Assembly (NCBI RefSeq): GCF_036203305.1
Contig: NZ_CP108132.1
Coordinates: forward strand, 196,074 to 260,073
DNA: 64,000 bases
From: Streptomyces sp. NBC_00190
GTDB taxonomy: Bacteria > Actinomycetota > Actinomycetes > Streptomycetales > Streptomycetaceae
Direction of reading: 5' to 3'
Of this stretch, positions 47,967-56,390 are shown in pieces (positions within the stretch are counted from its first letter, which is position 1; every line of letters starts with the position of its first letter). The position numbers and the translations under genes were made by a program. Under the pieces are notes generated by a model, which was given only the letters and a program-made list of their open reading frames with translations, was not told the DNA's origin and did no database searches.

Positions 47967-48176
47967 CTAATCGCCCGTCTCGGCGAGGGTGTGCGCGACG
48001 AGGGCGTTGGCGTGGCCGTGCCCCAGCCCGTGTTCGGCCTTGAGCCAGGAGACGAGCTCCATGTGCTTGGTCAGGGGCGAGGACCTGATGAGGTCCTTCC
48101 ATTCCGCGATCGGACGGCCGTACTTCTTCTCGATCGAAGGGAAGTAGCTGGCGGGACCCTTCACCGGCTCGGTCAT
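47967..48176 (-). CDS. DUF4287 small protein
   Basis: 69 aa: GPASYFPSIEKKYGRPIAEWKDLI ... HMELVSWLKAEHGLGHGHANALVAH, which fits the DUF4287 helical family. Function unknown. It begins at ATG 48176 and lies 68 bp downstream of the RibD-like gene on the same strand. Confidence 0.82.
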   Translation of the reverse strand: MTEPVKGPASYFPSIEKKYGRPIAEWKDLIRSSPLTKHMELVSWLKAEHGLGHGHANALVAHTLAETGD

Positions 48177-48244
48177 GTCGTGGTTTCCCGTCTCTGTGTG
48201 CGGATGCGCGGATGTCGTCCGGACGGCCGCTTCCGGCCGCGCTC

Positions 48245-48796
48245 TCATGCGGACGGCGTGGCGGGGGCGTACGCGTGGACCTGCGCGCCGCTGCCGAGGT
48301 CGGTGGTCCCGACCAGCCGGAAGGTCTTGACCGGGGAGTCCTCCCCGAAGAGCTTCTTGCCCTTCCCCACCACCACCGGGAGGGTCCACAGCCGCAGTTC
48401 GTCGATGAGGTCATGGGCGAGCAGGGCGTTGACGAGCTGCCCGCTGCCGTAGACCAGGAGGTCACCGCCGTCCTGGCGCTTGAGCGCCACGACCTCGTCG
48501 GCGAGGTCGCCCGTCAGGAAGGTGGCGTTCCACTCGGGGGTGTCGAGGGTGCTGGTGGCGACGTACTTCGGCATGGCGTTCATCCGCTCGGTGCCGGCGT
48601 CGGCGCCCTCGGCGCGGGCGGTCCAGGCCGGCGCCATGCCTTCGTAGGTGATCCGGCCCAGCAGCAGGGCGTCGCTGGCCGCGAGCTGCTCGCCCGCGAA
48701 CTTCTCCGCCGCCTCGTTCCAGAACGGCATGGACCAGCTCGGGTTCTCGATGACGCCGTCGAGCGAGATGAACACGGAGGCGATGACCTTGCGCAT
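48245..48796 (-). CDS. dihydrofolate reductase/RibD C-terminal domain protein
   Basis: 183 aa: VIASVFISLDGVIENPSW, LLLGRITYEGMA, DLLVYGSGQLVNALLAHDLIDELRLWTLPVVVGKGKKLF are the standard RibD-C signatures. NADPH-dependent reductase of unknown substrate. ATG at 48796. Two copies of a half-palindromic site (48814 and 48858) precede it. Confidence 0.88.
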   Translation of the reverse strand: MRKVIASVFISLDGVIENPSWSMPFWNEAAEKFAGEQLAASDALLLGRITYEGMAPAWTARAEGADAGTERMNAMPKYVATSTLDTPEWNATFLTGDLADEVVALKRQDGGDLLVYGSGQLVNALLAHDLIDELRLWTLPVVVGKGKKLFGEDSPVKTFRLVGTTDLGSGAQVHAYAPATPSA

Positions 48797-48813
48797 GGCG
48801 ATTCCCCTTGTAT

Positions 48814-48872
48814 GTATACGGCGTCCACATCGGACGTTCTGCAGCCTAACCGAGATTGTGGACGCCGTCCAC
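48814..48872. promoter_or_regulatory. paired operator-like sites around GGC/GCC-GTCCAC
   Basis: GTGGAC-GCC-GTCCAC (48858-48872) is a perfect inverted repeat, and GTATAC-GGC-GTCCAC (48814-48828) is a half-matching copy, with starts 44 bp (four helical turns) apart. They stand upstream of the RibD-like gene. The regulator is unknown. Confidence 0.5.
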
Positions 48873-48959
48873 ATATCTCTTCTCCTCGGTCACAGAGGTA
48901 GACACGGACCCCGACCGAAACTCATCGCCCACCGCGAAGAAAAGTCGGATGATCATCGG

Positions 48960-49769
48960 ATGATGTGGACCGAACGCACCGTCACCCGGGACGACGTACG
49001 CCTCAACTGCCTCGACAGCGGCAGCCCCGGTACCCCCCTGGGCCCCGGCACCCCCGTCGTCCTGCTCCACGGACTCGCGGGTCACGCGGGCGAATGGGAC
49101 GCACTCGCGGCCGCCCTCGCCCCCGGCCGCCGGGTCGTGGCCGTCGACCAGCGCGGCCACGGCGCCTCCGAACGCCGCCCGGCGGACGTCTCCCGCGCGG
49201 CCTACGTCGCGGACGTGGTCGCCGTCATCGCACAACTGGGGCTGGACCGCCCGGTCCTGGTCGGCCAGTCACTCGGGGGCCACACCGCCATGCTGACGGC
49301 GGCCGCCCACCCGGACCTGGTCCGCGGCGTGGTCCTGGTGGAGGCGGGCGCGGCCGCCGCCGACCCCGGCACCCCGCAGGAGATCGGCGACCTGCTCGAC
49401 TCCTGGCCGCTGCCGTTCCCCTCGCTCGCGGCGGCCCGGGAGTTCCTGGGCAGCGACGCCTGGGCCGCGGGCCTGGAACAGCGGCCGGACGGCTGGTACC
49501 CGCGTTTCGACCGGGACGTCATGGTCTGCGCGATCACCGAGAACACGACCCGTGCGTGGTGGCCGGAGTGGGAGCGGGTCACCTGCCCCACCCTGCTCGT
49601 CCTCGGCGAACGCGGCATCATCCCGCCGGCCGAGTCGACGCGGATGCTCCGCCGCGCGAGCGCGCCCACCACAGCTGCCTCCGTCCCGGCCACCGGCCAC
49701 GACGTCCACCTCGACGACCCGACGGCCCTGCACGCCTTGGTCTCCACGTTCCTGGAGACCCTCCCCTAG
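48960..49769 (+). CDS. alpha/beta hydrolase
   Basis: 269 aa. VVLLHGLAGHAGEWD oxyanion loop, nucleophile elbow LVGQSLGGHTAML, Glu/Asp in LVLGERGIIPPAE and His in ATGHDVHLDDP. Close to serine esterases/haloperoxidase-type hydrolases. Starts at tandem ATGs (48960, 48963). It converges with the NTF2-like gene 3 bp away. Confidence 0.87.
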   Translation: MMWTERTVTRDDVRLNCLDSGSPGTPLGPGTPVVLLHGLAGHAGEWDALAAALAPGRRVVAVDQRGHGASERRPADVSRAAYVADVVAVIAQLGLDRPVLVGQSLGGHTAMLTAAAHPDLVRGVVLVEAGAAAADPGTPQEIGDLLDSWPLPFPSLAAAREFLGSDAWAAGLEQRPDGWYPRFDRDVMVCAITENTTRAWWPEWERVTCPTLLVLGERGIIPPAESTRMLRRASAPTTAASVPATGHDVHLDDPTALHALVSTFLETLP

Positions 49770-49772
49770 TCC

Positions 49773-50186
49773 CTACGCGGGGTCCGCCACCACCTGGGTG
49801 TTCTGGCAGGCCGTCAGCAGCCAGCGTCCGTCCGGCTCCCGGGTCATCACGTACAGCGGAGCGCCCTCGCCGTGGTCGCCGTCCGCTCCGTGGTAGCGCT
49901 GGCGCACCTTGACCGCCGCCACGTCCGGCCGCAGGAACTGCGTGTGCACCACCTCGTAGGTGACCTTGCCGTCCCAATTCGCCGCCGGCAGCACCGCCCG
50001 CGTGAACTCGGCGATCGCGTCGAAGCCGATGAGGACCTTCCCGTGCGCGGTGGTCCACAGCGCGTCCGGATGGAAGAGGGCGAGGAACCCCTCCGCGTCC
50101 TTGGCCTGCTGCGTGCGCTCGACGGTGGCGACGACCTGCGCGATCGCCTCGACTGCTGCGGCTTCCGCCGTGAATTCCGTGCCCAT
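49773..50186 (-). CDS. SgcJ/EcaC-type NTF2-like protein
   Basis: 137 aa NTF2 fold: VVATVERTQQAKDAEGFLALFHPDALWTTAHG, VRQRYHGADGD, PDGRWLLTACQNTQV. The family has members in enediyne and angucycline clusters with unclear roles. It is divergent from the flavoprotein gene behind a SoxR-like box at 50203. Confidence 0.82.
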   Translation of the reverse strand: MGTEFTAEAAAVEAIAQVVATVERTQQAKDAEGFLALFHPDALWTTAHGKVLIGFDAIAEFTRAVLPAANWDGKVTYEVVHTQFLRPDVAAVKVRQRYHGADGDHGEGAPLYVMTREPDGRWLLTACQNTQVVADPA

Positions 50187-50202
50187 GGACCCAACCCTGC
50201 TC

Positions 50203-50220
50203 CCTCAAGCATGGTTGAGG
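50203..50220. promoter_or_regulatory. SoxR/MerR-type box
   Basis: CCTCAAGCATGGTTGAGG: 6-bp arms CCTCAA/TTGAGG around GCATGG, matching the shape of streptomycete SoxR sites. It lies between the divergent NTF2-like (50186) and flavoprotein (50246) genes. Confidence 0.6.
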
Positions 50221-50245
50221 TCAAGGCGTGTGATCATATGGCGAC

Positions 50246-50794
50246 ATGACCACGAGGACTCTGTACCTGCTCTGCTCCGCCGCGCCGCCCGTCTTCGACG
50301 TGGCCCATGCGATCGAGGACGCCCAGACCCGCGGCTGGGACGTGTGCCTGGGGCTGACTCCCAGCGCGGCGCACTGGCTGGCCGTGAGCCTCGACGGGCT
50401 GGCCGCCCTGACCGGCCACCCCGTCCGCTGGCAGTACAAGTTGCCCGGCGAGCCCGACGTATGGCCGCCGGCCGACGCCCTGCTCTTCGCCCCGGCCACC
50501 TTCAACTCGGTCAACGCCTGGGCCCTCGGCCTCACCGACCGGTTCGTCGTCGGCGTCGCCGCCGAGGCGATCGGCAAGGGCACCCCCGTCGTCGCCATGC
50601 CCTGCACCAATGCCGCCCTGGCCGCGCACCCCGCGTTCGAGCAGTCCCTGGCCGTCCTGCGCGGCACCGGAGTCGAACTGCTCTACGGCGAGGGCGGCTT
50701 CGTACCCGGCCCGGCCGGCCAGGACGAGTCCCCGCACTTCCCGTGGCAGCTCGCCCTGGACGCCGTGGACCGCGCGGGCACGACCACGGCCTAG
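50246..50794 (+). CDS. flavoprotein (HFCD/Dfp-like)
   Basis: 182 aa Rossmann-like protein: LYLLCSAAPPVFDVAHAIEDA, WDVCLGLTPSAAHWL, DALLFAPATFNSVNAWALGLTD and VVAMPCTNAALAAHPAF fit FMN-dependent phosphopantothenoylcysteine-decarboxylase-like flavoproteins. Substrate unknown. Its promoter may answer to redox-active compounds through the SoxR-like box. Confidence 0.82.
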   Translation: MTTRTLYLLCSAAPPVFDVAHAIEDAQTRGWDVCLGLTPSAAHWLAVSLDGLAALTGHPVRWQYKLPGEPDVWPPADALLFAPATFNSVNAWALGLTDRFVVGVAAEAIGKGTPVVAMPCTNAALAAHPAFEQSLAVLRGTGVELLYGEGGFVPGPAGQDESPHFPWQLALDAVDRAGTTTA

Positions 50795-50822
50795 CGGACG
50801 GGGTGCTCCCTCTTCCGTGGCC

Positions 50823-51328
50823 TCACTCCCCCGTCGCCCCGTCGATCGCCTCGCGCAGCAGGTCCGCGTGCCGTTGTGCCGGGCGTACTCCTCGATCATG
50901 TGGGCCAGGATGTAGTGCAGCGAATACGGCTGGTCGCCGAAGTGCCCCGTCACGTCCAGGGACTCGGCGGCCTCCACGATCGCCCGCGAGCGCGCGCAGG
51001 TCTCCTCCCAGATCCTGAACGACTCCGCCGGATCCGCGTCCTCCACGTGGAACTCCGTCCACTCCCCGGCCTCGTTCCTCGGGAAGTAGCCGCGCACGTC
51101 CTCGCCGCCGAGGACGTTGCGGAACCACCCGCGCTCCACCTCCGCCAGATGCCGCACCAGCCCGAGCAGGCTCAGCCCGGACGGCGCCACCGCCTTCCGA
51201 CTGAGCTGCTCGGCGGTCAGCCCCGCGCACTTCATCATCAGGGTGTCGCGCTGCCACTGCAGGATGCTGGTCAAGGTGGCGCGCTCGTCGCCCACCAGTA
51301 CGGGCCGGGTCCGCTGTTCGTCGATCAT
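50823..51328 (-). pseudogene. DinB/YfiT-like metal-binding protein, frameshifted near its 3' end
   Basis: The frame from ATG 51328 encodes a four-helix DinB protein (ATLTSILQWQRDTLMMKCAGLTAEQL, LGLVRHLAEVERGWFRNVLGG, ILAHMIEEYARHNG). After HNG it shifts into an unrelated tail, while the expected ending HADLLREAIDGATGE with a stop at 50823 is in another frame. Inserting one G near 50869-50871 (GTGCCG for GTGGCCG on the plus strand) would restore it. This is either a sequencing slip or a recent mutation. The three metal-binding His are upstream of the shift, so a protein with an altered tail may still be made. Confidence 0.8.
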
Positions 51329-51361
51329 CGGGTGATGATGCCGGACAGCGGCCCGCGGGGC

Positions 51362-52534
51362 TCATCCGAGCTGCCGGAAGAACTCCCGTACGTCCGCCAC
51401 CAGCAGTTCCGGCACCTCCATGGCGGGGAAGTGCCCGCCCCGGTCGTACGAGGTCCAGCGCACGACCCGATCGGTACGCGCGGCCACGTGCCGCAGTGGG
51501 ATGAAGTTGTCCCGTGGGAAGTCGGCGAGGGCCGTCGGCGTCCCCGACACCTCCGGCGGCTGCCCTGCGTAGTCCGCGTGCGCCCGCTCGTAGTAGATCC
51601 GCGCGGCGGAACCGGCCGTCCCGGTCAGCCAGTAGAGCATCACATTGGTGAGCATCTGGTCCCGGTCGATCGGACACCTGGCATCGCTCCACTCGGCGAA
51701 CTTCTCGCCGATCCAGGCCAGCAGCCCGACGGGCGAGTCGTTGAGTCCGTACGCGAGGGTCTGCGGCCGCGTCGCCTGGATGTCGGCGTACCCCTGCCGC
51801 TCGCGCGCCCACACCCGGTACCGCTCCCAGGAGGCCAGCGTCCGCTCCCGCTCGGCGGGACTCAGCGCGGCCAGCTCCTCGGGCCGCGGCTCGGCGGTGG
51901 CCCCGCCCCCCGGCAGCAGGTTCAGGTGCACCCCGACCACGTTGCCGGGCCGCAACCGCCCCAGCTCCCTCGAAACGGCGGCCCCCCAGTCGCCGCCCTG
52001 GACCCCGTACGCCTCGTACCCGAGCCGCTCCATCAGCACCCCGAAGGCCCGAGCGACCCGCTTGAACTCCCAGCCCGCCTCGGTCGTCGGCCCGGACAGC
52101 CCGAACCCGGGGATGCTCGGCAGCACCAGGTGGAAGGCGTCGGCCGGGTCACCGCCGTGCGCCCGCGGATCGGTGAGCGGGCCCGCGACCCGCTGGAACT
52201 CCACGAAGGACCCCGGCCAGCCGTGGGTCATCAGCAGCGGCCTGGCATCCGGCTCGGGGGAACGCAGATGCGCGAAGTGCACCCGGGCCCCGTCGATGAC
52301 CGTGGTGAACTGCGGCCAGTCGTTCAACCGTGCCTCGGCCGCACGCCAGTCGTACTCCTCGCGCCAATACCGTACGAGCTCCCGTACTTCACCGAGCGGC
52401 ATCCCGTACGCCCACCCCACCCCGGGCAGCTCATCGGGCCACCGCACCCGACGAAGCCGCTCGTCGAGGTCGTCCAGCTCCGCCTGCGCCACATCGAGCC
52501 GAAACCCGCGCAGCCCTTCTCCAAGATCACCCAT
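51362..52534 (-). CDS. epoxide hydrolase
   Basis: 390 aa. N-terminal EHN domain (RLRRVRWPDELPGVGWAYGMP, VRYWREEYDWRAAEARLNDWPQF), oxyanion LMTHGWPGSFVEFQ, nucleophile Asp in VQGGDWGAAVSREL, and C-terminal His in DRGGHFPAMEVP. It opens epoxides or acts on related esters. It might process an epoxide made by a flavin enzyme or P450, but no direct link is seen. The 331-bp gap upstream is filled by the GTTAAC array. Confidence 0.92.
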   Translation of the reverse strand: MGDLGEGLRGFRLDVAQAELDDLDERLRRVRWPDELPGVGWAYGMPLGEVRELVRYWREEYDWRAAEARLNDWPQFTTVIDGARVHFAHLRSPEPDARPLLMTHGWPGSFVEFQRVAGPLTDPRAHGGDPADAFHLVLPSIPGFGLSGPTTEAGWEFKRVARAFGVLMERLGYEAYGVQGGDWGAAVSRELGRLRPGNVVGVHLNLLPGGGATAEPRPEELAALSPAERERTLASWERYRVWARERQGYADIQATRPQTLAYGLNDSPVGLLAWIGEKFAEWSDARCPIDRDQMLTNVMLYWLTGTAGSAARIYYERAHADYAGQPPEVSGTPTALADFPRDNFIPLRHVAARTDRVVRWTSYDRGGHFPAMEVPELLVADVREFFRQLG

Positions 52535-52565
52535 AGACCGGCCATGCTAGGCCGCACCCCTCGAC

Positions 52566-52862
52566 GGCGTTAACGGCGTTAATGCCGTTAACGCTGCCGC
52601 CCGAACGACCAGGGACCGTTAACGCCGTTAATGCCGCCCCGCCCACCCGATGCTCCACCCGCGCCGCCGTTAACGGCGTTAACGCCGTTAACGCTGCCGC
52701 CGCACACCCCACCACCCCTCGCCCGAACGAGCCGGGACCGTTAACGCCGTTAACGCCGTTAACGCTCGCCCGACGGCCAGGGACCGTTAACGCCGTTAAT
52801 GCCAACCCGCTCACCCGATGCTCCGCCCGGCCACCGTTAACGGCGTTAACGCCGTTAACGCC
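52566..52862. repeat. main GTTAAC repeat array
   Basis: Six groups of GTTAAC/GTTAAT hexamers in a 9-bp period: starts at 52569/52578/52587, 52618/52627, 52669/52678/52687, 52740/52749/52758, 52786/52795 and 52836/52845/52854. Triplets with GGC then GCC spacers form perfect 24-bp palindromes. Groups at 52618 and 52669 are repeated at 52786 and 52836 together with their flanks, a 167-168-bp duplication. The array fills the gap between the epoxide hydrolase and TetR genes; the same hexamers recur to 63525. Confidence 0.95.
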
Positions 52863-52865
52863 CCC

Positions 52866-53633
52866 TCAGCCCTGCGCCCCACCCGCCCGCCGGGCAACCA
52901 GCAGCCCGAGCCCGTCCAGGATCCGCTCCAGCCCGAACTCCAGCGCCTGGTCCCGCCCCCCATGCTCCGCCGCCGAGGCCAACGCCGCTCCGAGCGCCGG
53001 GAACTCCGCCCCGTGCGTCCGCATCACCTCACCCAGCATCCCCGCGAGCTGCGCATCGGGCCCCTCCCCCGCACCGTCCCCGCCACCCGCACCGGCCGCC
53101 CGCTCCTGCTCCGCGATCCCCCGTACGTGCCCGGCCAGCAACACGACCGCGTCCATCGCCTCGGCACCGGTCAGCCCACACCCGTCCAGCGCCGCGAGCG
53201 CCCGCTCCATCCACCCCAGCTCCCGCGGTCCCATCACCCGCACCCCGACCGTCGCCTCCAGCATCCACGGATGCCGCCGGAACCCCCCGAGCAACTCCCG
53301 CGCCCACGCCTCCAACCGCTCCCGCCACCCCCCGCCCGCGGGTTCCGCACCCGCACCCGTACCCAGCGCCGCAGGCACCGGCATCGCGCTCTCCACCATC
53401 AGCGCGACCAGCTCCGCCTTGCCCGGCACATACCGGTACAGCGCCATTTTCGTGACCGCCAACTCCCCGGCCACCCGCTGCATCGAGGCCGCGCCCAGCC
53501 CCTCCGCGTCGGCGATCCCGATGCCCGCCAGAGCGATCCCCTCCAGCGTGAGCCCCCGCTTCGGCCCCCGCGCGGGCTTGGCCGGCGGCCCCCACAACAA
53601 CCGCACGGCCGCGCCCCACTGGTCGTTCGTCAT
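52866..53633 (-). CDS. TetR-family regulator (TetR_C-like)
   Basis: 255 aa. HTH around GLGAASMQRVAGELAVTKMALYRYVPGKAELVALMVE; long C-terminal ligand domain as in tetracycline-type repressors. ATG at 53633 follows AAGGGGAT. It is divergent from a TetX-like monooxygenase and the gap holds two inverted repeats. The classical repressor/inactivating-enzyme pair suggests it senses an aromatic or tetracycline-like compound. Confidence 0.87.
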   Translation of the reverse strand: MTNDQWGAAVRLLWGPPAKPARGPKRGLTLEGIALAGIGIADAEGLGAASMQRVAGELAVTKMALYRYVPGKAELVALMVESAMPVPAALGTGAGAEPAGGGWRERLEAWARELLGGFRRHPWMLEATVGVRVMGPRELGWMERALAALDGCGLTGAEAMDAVVLLAGHVRGIAEQERAAGAGGGDGAGEGPDAQLAGMLGEVMRTHGAEFPALGAALASAAEHGGRDQALEFGLERILDGLGLLVARRAGGAQG

Positions 53634-53666
53634 CGGATCCCCTTGTGCTCGCACCAAAACTGCGTC

Positions 53667-53703
53667 TACCGTACACGGTATCGCTTCCGTGTCCGCCGGA
53701 CAC
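53667..53703. promoter_or_regulatory. two inverted repeats between TetR and monooxygenase
   Basis: TACCGT-AC-ACGGTA (53667-53680) and GTGTCC-GCC-GGACAC (53689-53703), in the 89-bp divergent gap. Each is a good operator candidate for the TetR protein. Confidence 0.6.
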
Positions 53704-53722
53704 AGTTAACCGATGGAGTCCC

Positions 53723-54970
53723 ATGCGCCAGCACCAGCCCCCGCACCAGCCCGCAGCCGACGCCCGCACCGTCCTCATCTCCGGCGCGAGCATCGCCGGC
53801 CCCGCCCTCGCCCACTGGCTCGGCCGCCACGGCTTCCGCCCCACCGTCGTTGAACTCGCCTCCGCCCTCCGCCCCGGCGGCCAGGCCGTCGACTTCCGCG
53901 GCGAGACCCATCTCTCCGTCCTCCACCGCATGGGCATCCTCGAAGACCTCCGCCGCATCCAGACCGGTGGCTCCCCCATGACCTTCGTCGACGACGACGG
54001 CAAGCAGCTCCTCCACCTCCCCGCCGAGTTCGCGGGCGGCGACATCGAAGTCCTGCGCGGAGACCTCTCCCGCGTCCTCTACGAGGCCTCGCTCCCCTTC
54101 ACCGAGTACGTCTTCGCAGACTCCGTCACCTCCCTCACCGAGACCGCGACCGGCGTGGACGTCACCTTCCGCAACTCCCCGCCCCGCACCTTCGACCTCG
54201 TCGTCGGCGCCGACGGCCTCCACTCCAACGTCCGCCGCCTCGCCTTCGGCCCGGAGGCCGACCACGTCACCCACCTCGGCCACTACGCCGCAACCTGGAG
54301 CCTCCCCAACCACCTGGACCTGCGCCCCGGCACCGGCACCATCGGCTACAACGCCCCCGGCCGCCTGGCGAGCGTCGGCATCGACCACACCGACCCCACC
54401 CGGGCCCGCGCCTTCTTCGTCTTCGCCTCTCCTGAGCTCACCTACGACCGCCACGACCCCGAAGCCCAGAAGGCTCTCCTCCGCCGGAGCTTCACGGGCC
54501 TCCCCTGGCAGGTGGACCACCTCCTCGCCTCCCTCACCGCCGCCGACGACCTCTACTTCGACTCGATCAGCCGCGCCGACGTCCCCGCCTGGTCCACCGG
54601 CCGGATCGCCCTCCTCGGCGACGCCGCCTGCGGCGCGACCATCGGCGGCATGGGTACCGGCACCGGAATCGTGGCCGCGTACGTCCTGGCGGGCGAGCTC
54701 TCCCGCTCGCCCGAGGACCACCGGGCCGCCTTCACCCGCTACGAATCCCTGCTCCGCGCCTACTCCCAGGGCTGCCAGAAGAGCGGGGACCGTACGGGCC
54801 CCTTCCTCGCCCCGTCATCGAAGCTCGGCCTGCGCCTGCGCAACGGCATGCTCAGCCGACGCCGCATCCTCGACCGGATGCTGAAGGCCGGCGCGGACGT
54901 CACCACGCTCCCCCTCCCTGCCTACGCGACCACCCGCGAGGGCGCCGGAACCACCCCGACGCCTCGCTGA
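53723..54970 (+). CDS. FAD-dependent monooxygenase (TetX-like)
   Basis: 415 aa group A flavin monooxygenase: TVLISGASIAGPALAHWLGRHG, VVGADGLHSNVRRLAFG, RIALLGDAACGATIGGMGTGTGIVAAYVLAGEL, the latter as in TetX/rifampicin monooxygenases. It may inactivate an aromatic drug or tailor a product. ATG at 53723 with GGAG upstream. Confidence 0.9.
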   Translation: MRQHQPPHQPAADARTVLISGASIAGPALAHWLGRHGFRPTVVELASALRPGGQAVDFRGETHLSVLHRMGILEDLRRIQTGGSPMTFVDDDGKQLLHLPAEFAGGDIEVLRGDLSRVLYEASLPFTEYVFADSVTSLTETATGVDVTFRNSPPRTFDLVVGADGLHSNVRRLAFGPEADHVTHLGHYAATWSLPNHLDLRPGTGTIGYNAPGRLASVGIDHTDPTRARAFFVFASPELTYDRHDPEAQKALLRRSFTGLPWQVDHLLASLTAADDLYFDSISRADVPAWSTGRIALLGDAACGATIGGMGTGTGIVAAYVLAGELSRSPEDHRAAFTRYESLLRAYSQGCQKSGDRTGPFLAPSSKLGLRLRNGMLSRRRILDRMLKAGADVTTLPLPAYATTREGAGTTPTPR

Positions 54971-55077
54971 AAAAAGAAATGTCCCGGGAGCGGTCACATT
55001 CCCGCCCGCTGCTCCGTCAGTGCATTGAAGGGCTCCACCGGAGCCCCGCACCGCAGCCACCACCCAGGGAGATCGCA

Positions 55078-55536
55078 ATGAACGCACGCATGGGAAACCC
55101 GGCCCTCGTCGTCCCCGGCGCCATGGCCGCCCTCATCGCGGTCGGCAAGACCGTCACCGACACCGGCATCAGCGAGCGCACCCTCGAACTCGTCCACATA
55201 CGGGCCAGCCAGATCAACGGCTGCGGCGTGTGCCTCGACATGCACCACAAGATCGCCAAGAAGCACGGCGAGACCGACGACCGCATCCACGTCATCGCCG
55301 GCTGGCGCGACACCCCGTACTTCTCCGACGCCGAACGCGCCGCCCTCGCCCTCGCCGAGGCCGTGACCCGCGTCGCCGACCGCAGCAACGCCGTCCCCGA
55401 CGACGTCTACGAGGAGGCGGCCAAGCACTACGACGAGCAGCAGCTCGCCGCGCTCCTCCTGTCCATCTCCATGGTCAACGTCTGGAACCGCATCAACCTC
55501 GCCACCCACCAGCAGGCGGGCACCCCTTGGGCCTGA
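55078..55536 (+). CDS. AhpD-like carboxymuconolactone decarboxylase-family protein
   Basis: 152 aa. The redox pair CGVC lies in RASQINGCGVCLDMHHKIAKKHGE, with a downstream His, matching AhpD-like alkylhydroperoxidases. ATG at 55078 follows CAGGGAG. It may protect against peroxides formed by nearby flavin enzymes. Confidence 0.9.
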   Translation: MNARMGNPALVVPGAMAALIAVGKTVTDTGISERTLELVHIRASQINGCGVCLDMHHKIAKKHGETDDRIHVIAGWRDTPYFSDAERAALALAEAVTRVADRSNAVPDDVYEEAAKHYDEQQLAALLLSISMVNVWNRINLATHQQAGTPWA

Positions 55537-55565
55537 CCCGGGACGCCCGCCCCGCCCCGGGGACC

Positions 55566-55615
55566 ATTAACGGCGTTAACGGTCCGCCACCGTTAACGGC
55601 GTTAACGGCGTTAAC
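55566..55615. repeat. GTTAAC repeats between AhpD and TetR genes
   Basis: Hexamers ATTAAC (55566) and GTTAAC at 55575, 55592, 55601 and 55610. The first pair is flanked by GGACC and GGTCC, forming an outer inverted repeat. Confidence 0.9.
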
Positions 55616-55637
55616 GCCCCACGCCCACCCATCCACC

Positions 55638-55664
55638 AAAAAGTACTGGGTGACTGGTTTTCTT
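55638..55664. promoter_or_regulatory. ARE-like site upstream of the TetR at 55734
   Basis: AAAAAGTACTGGGTGACTGG followed by TTTTCTT: A/T-rich outer arms, centre GGGTGAC. It shares AAAGTA and CTGGTT with the reverse strand of the site at 35227-35259. Confidence 0.45.
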
Positions 55665-55733
55665 CACCCGACGCCGACTAGATTGACCCCCCGCGGGATC
55701 CGCCCGCACACCGACCGACCAGGAGACGGACAC

Positions 55734-56381
55734 GTGGCGAGGGTCAGGCAGGAACGGGCCGAGATCACCCGGCAGGCCATCCTGGACGGCGCGGCGATCG
55801 CCTTCGACCACTCCGGCTTCGGCGGCACCAGCCTCAGCGACGTGGTCAAGCACGCCGGAGTCACCAAGGGCGCCCTGTACTTCCACTTCCCGTCCAAGGA
55901 AGCCCTCGCCCGCACCCTGATGGACGAACAGTTCCAGGTCTCCGAGGGCGTGCCCGCCATCGAGAACCCGGGACTCCAGACGGTCATCGACCTGACCCAC
56001 CAGATGGCGTTCGGGCTGCGCACCGACGTCCGCATCCGCGCCGGCATCCGCCTGGTCATCGAGTTCGGCTCCTTCACCAACCCCGACCCGACCCCGTACA
56101 ACACCTGGATCGACACCTGCCACGGCTGTCTGACACCGGCCCAGGAACGTGGCGACATAGTTCCGTCGCTCGACGTGTACGACCTCTCGACCTTCCTGGT
56201 CGGCTCGTTCACCGGGATCCAGGTCACCTCGCACGTCCGCACCGGCCGCGAGGACCTCCACACACGGGTCATCGACCTGTGGAACCTCCTCCTTCCCGGG
56301 ATCGTGCCCGCGCACCGGATCCCCCACTTCGACCCGGCGGGTTCGCCCGAGTGCCGGGCCGGACTCTCTCTTCCCGCCTGA
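55734..56381 (+). CDS. GBL-receptor-like TetR regulator
   Basis: 215 aa from GTG 55734 (ARVRQERAEITRQAILDGAAIAF), with AGGAGA 8 nt upstream. HTH SLSDVVKHAGVTKGALYFHFPSKEAL and ligand-domain marker STFLVGSFTGIQVTSHVRTGREDLHTRV are those of true receptors. It is located next to parA, not the afsA locus, so it could couple the signal to plasmid functions or be a second receptor for the same molecule. A long hairpin follows. Confidence 0.88.
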   Translation: MARVRQERAEITRQAILDGAAIAFDHSGFGGTSLSDVVKHAGVTKGALYFHFPSKEALARTLMDEQFQVSEGVPAIENPGLQTVIDLTHQMAFGLRTDVRIRAGIRLVIEFGSFTNPDPTPYNTWIDTCHGCLTPAQERGDIVPSLDVYDLSTFLVGSFTGIQVTSHVRTGREDLHTRVIDLWNLLLPGIVPAHRIPHFDPAGSPECRAGLSLPA

Positions 56382-56390
56382 CTGCGTATC

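Noticed and set aside
52527..52814. Small protein rich in ALTALT/VNGVN repeats
   Set aside because: It is a translation of the repeat array itself in several frames, with no start signal.
52566..52862. CRISPR array
   Set aside because: Units are 6-9 bp palindromic hexamers, spacers are neither unique nor of fixed CRISPR length, and no cas gene is present.
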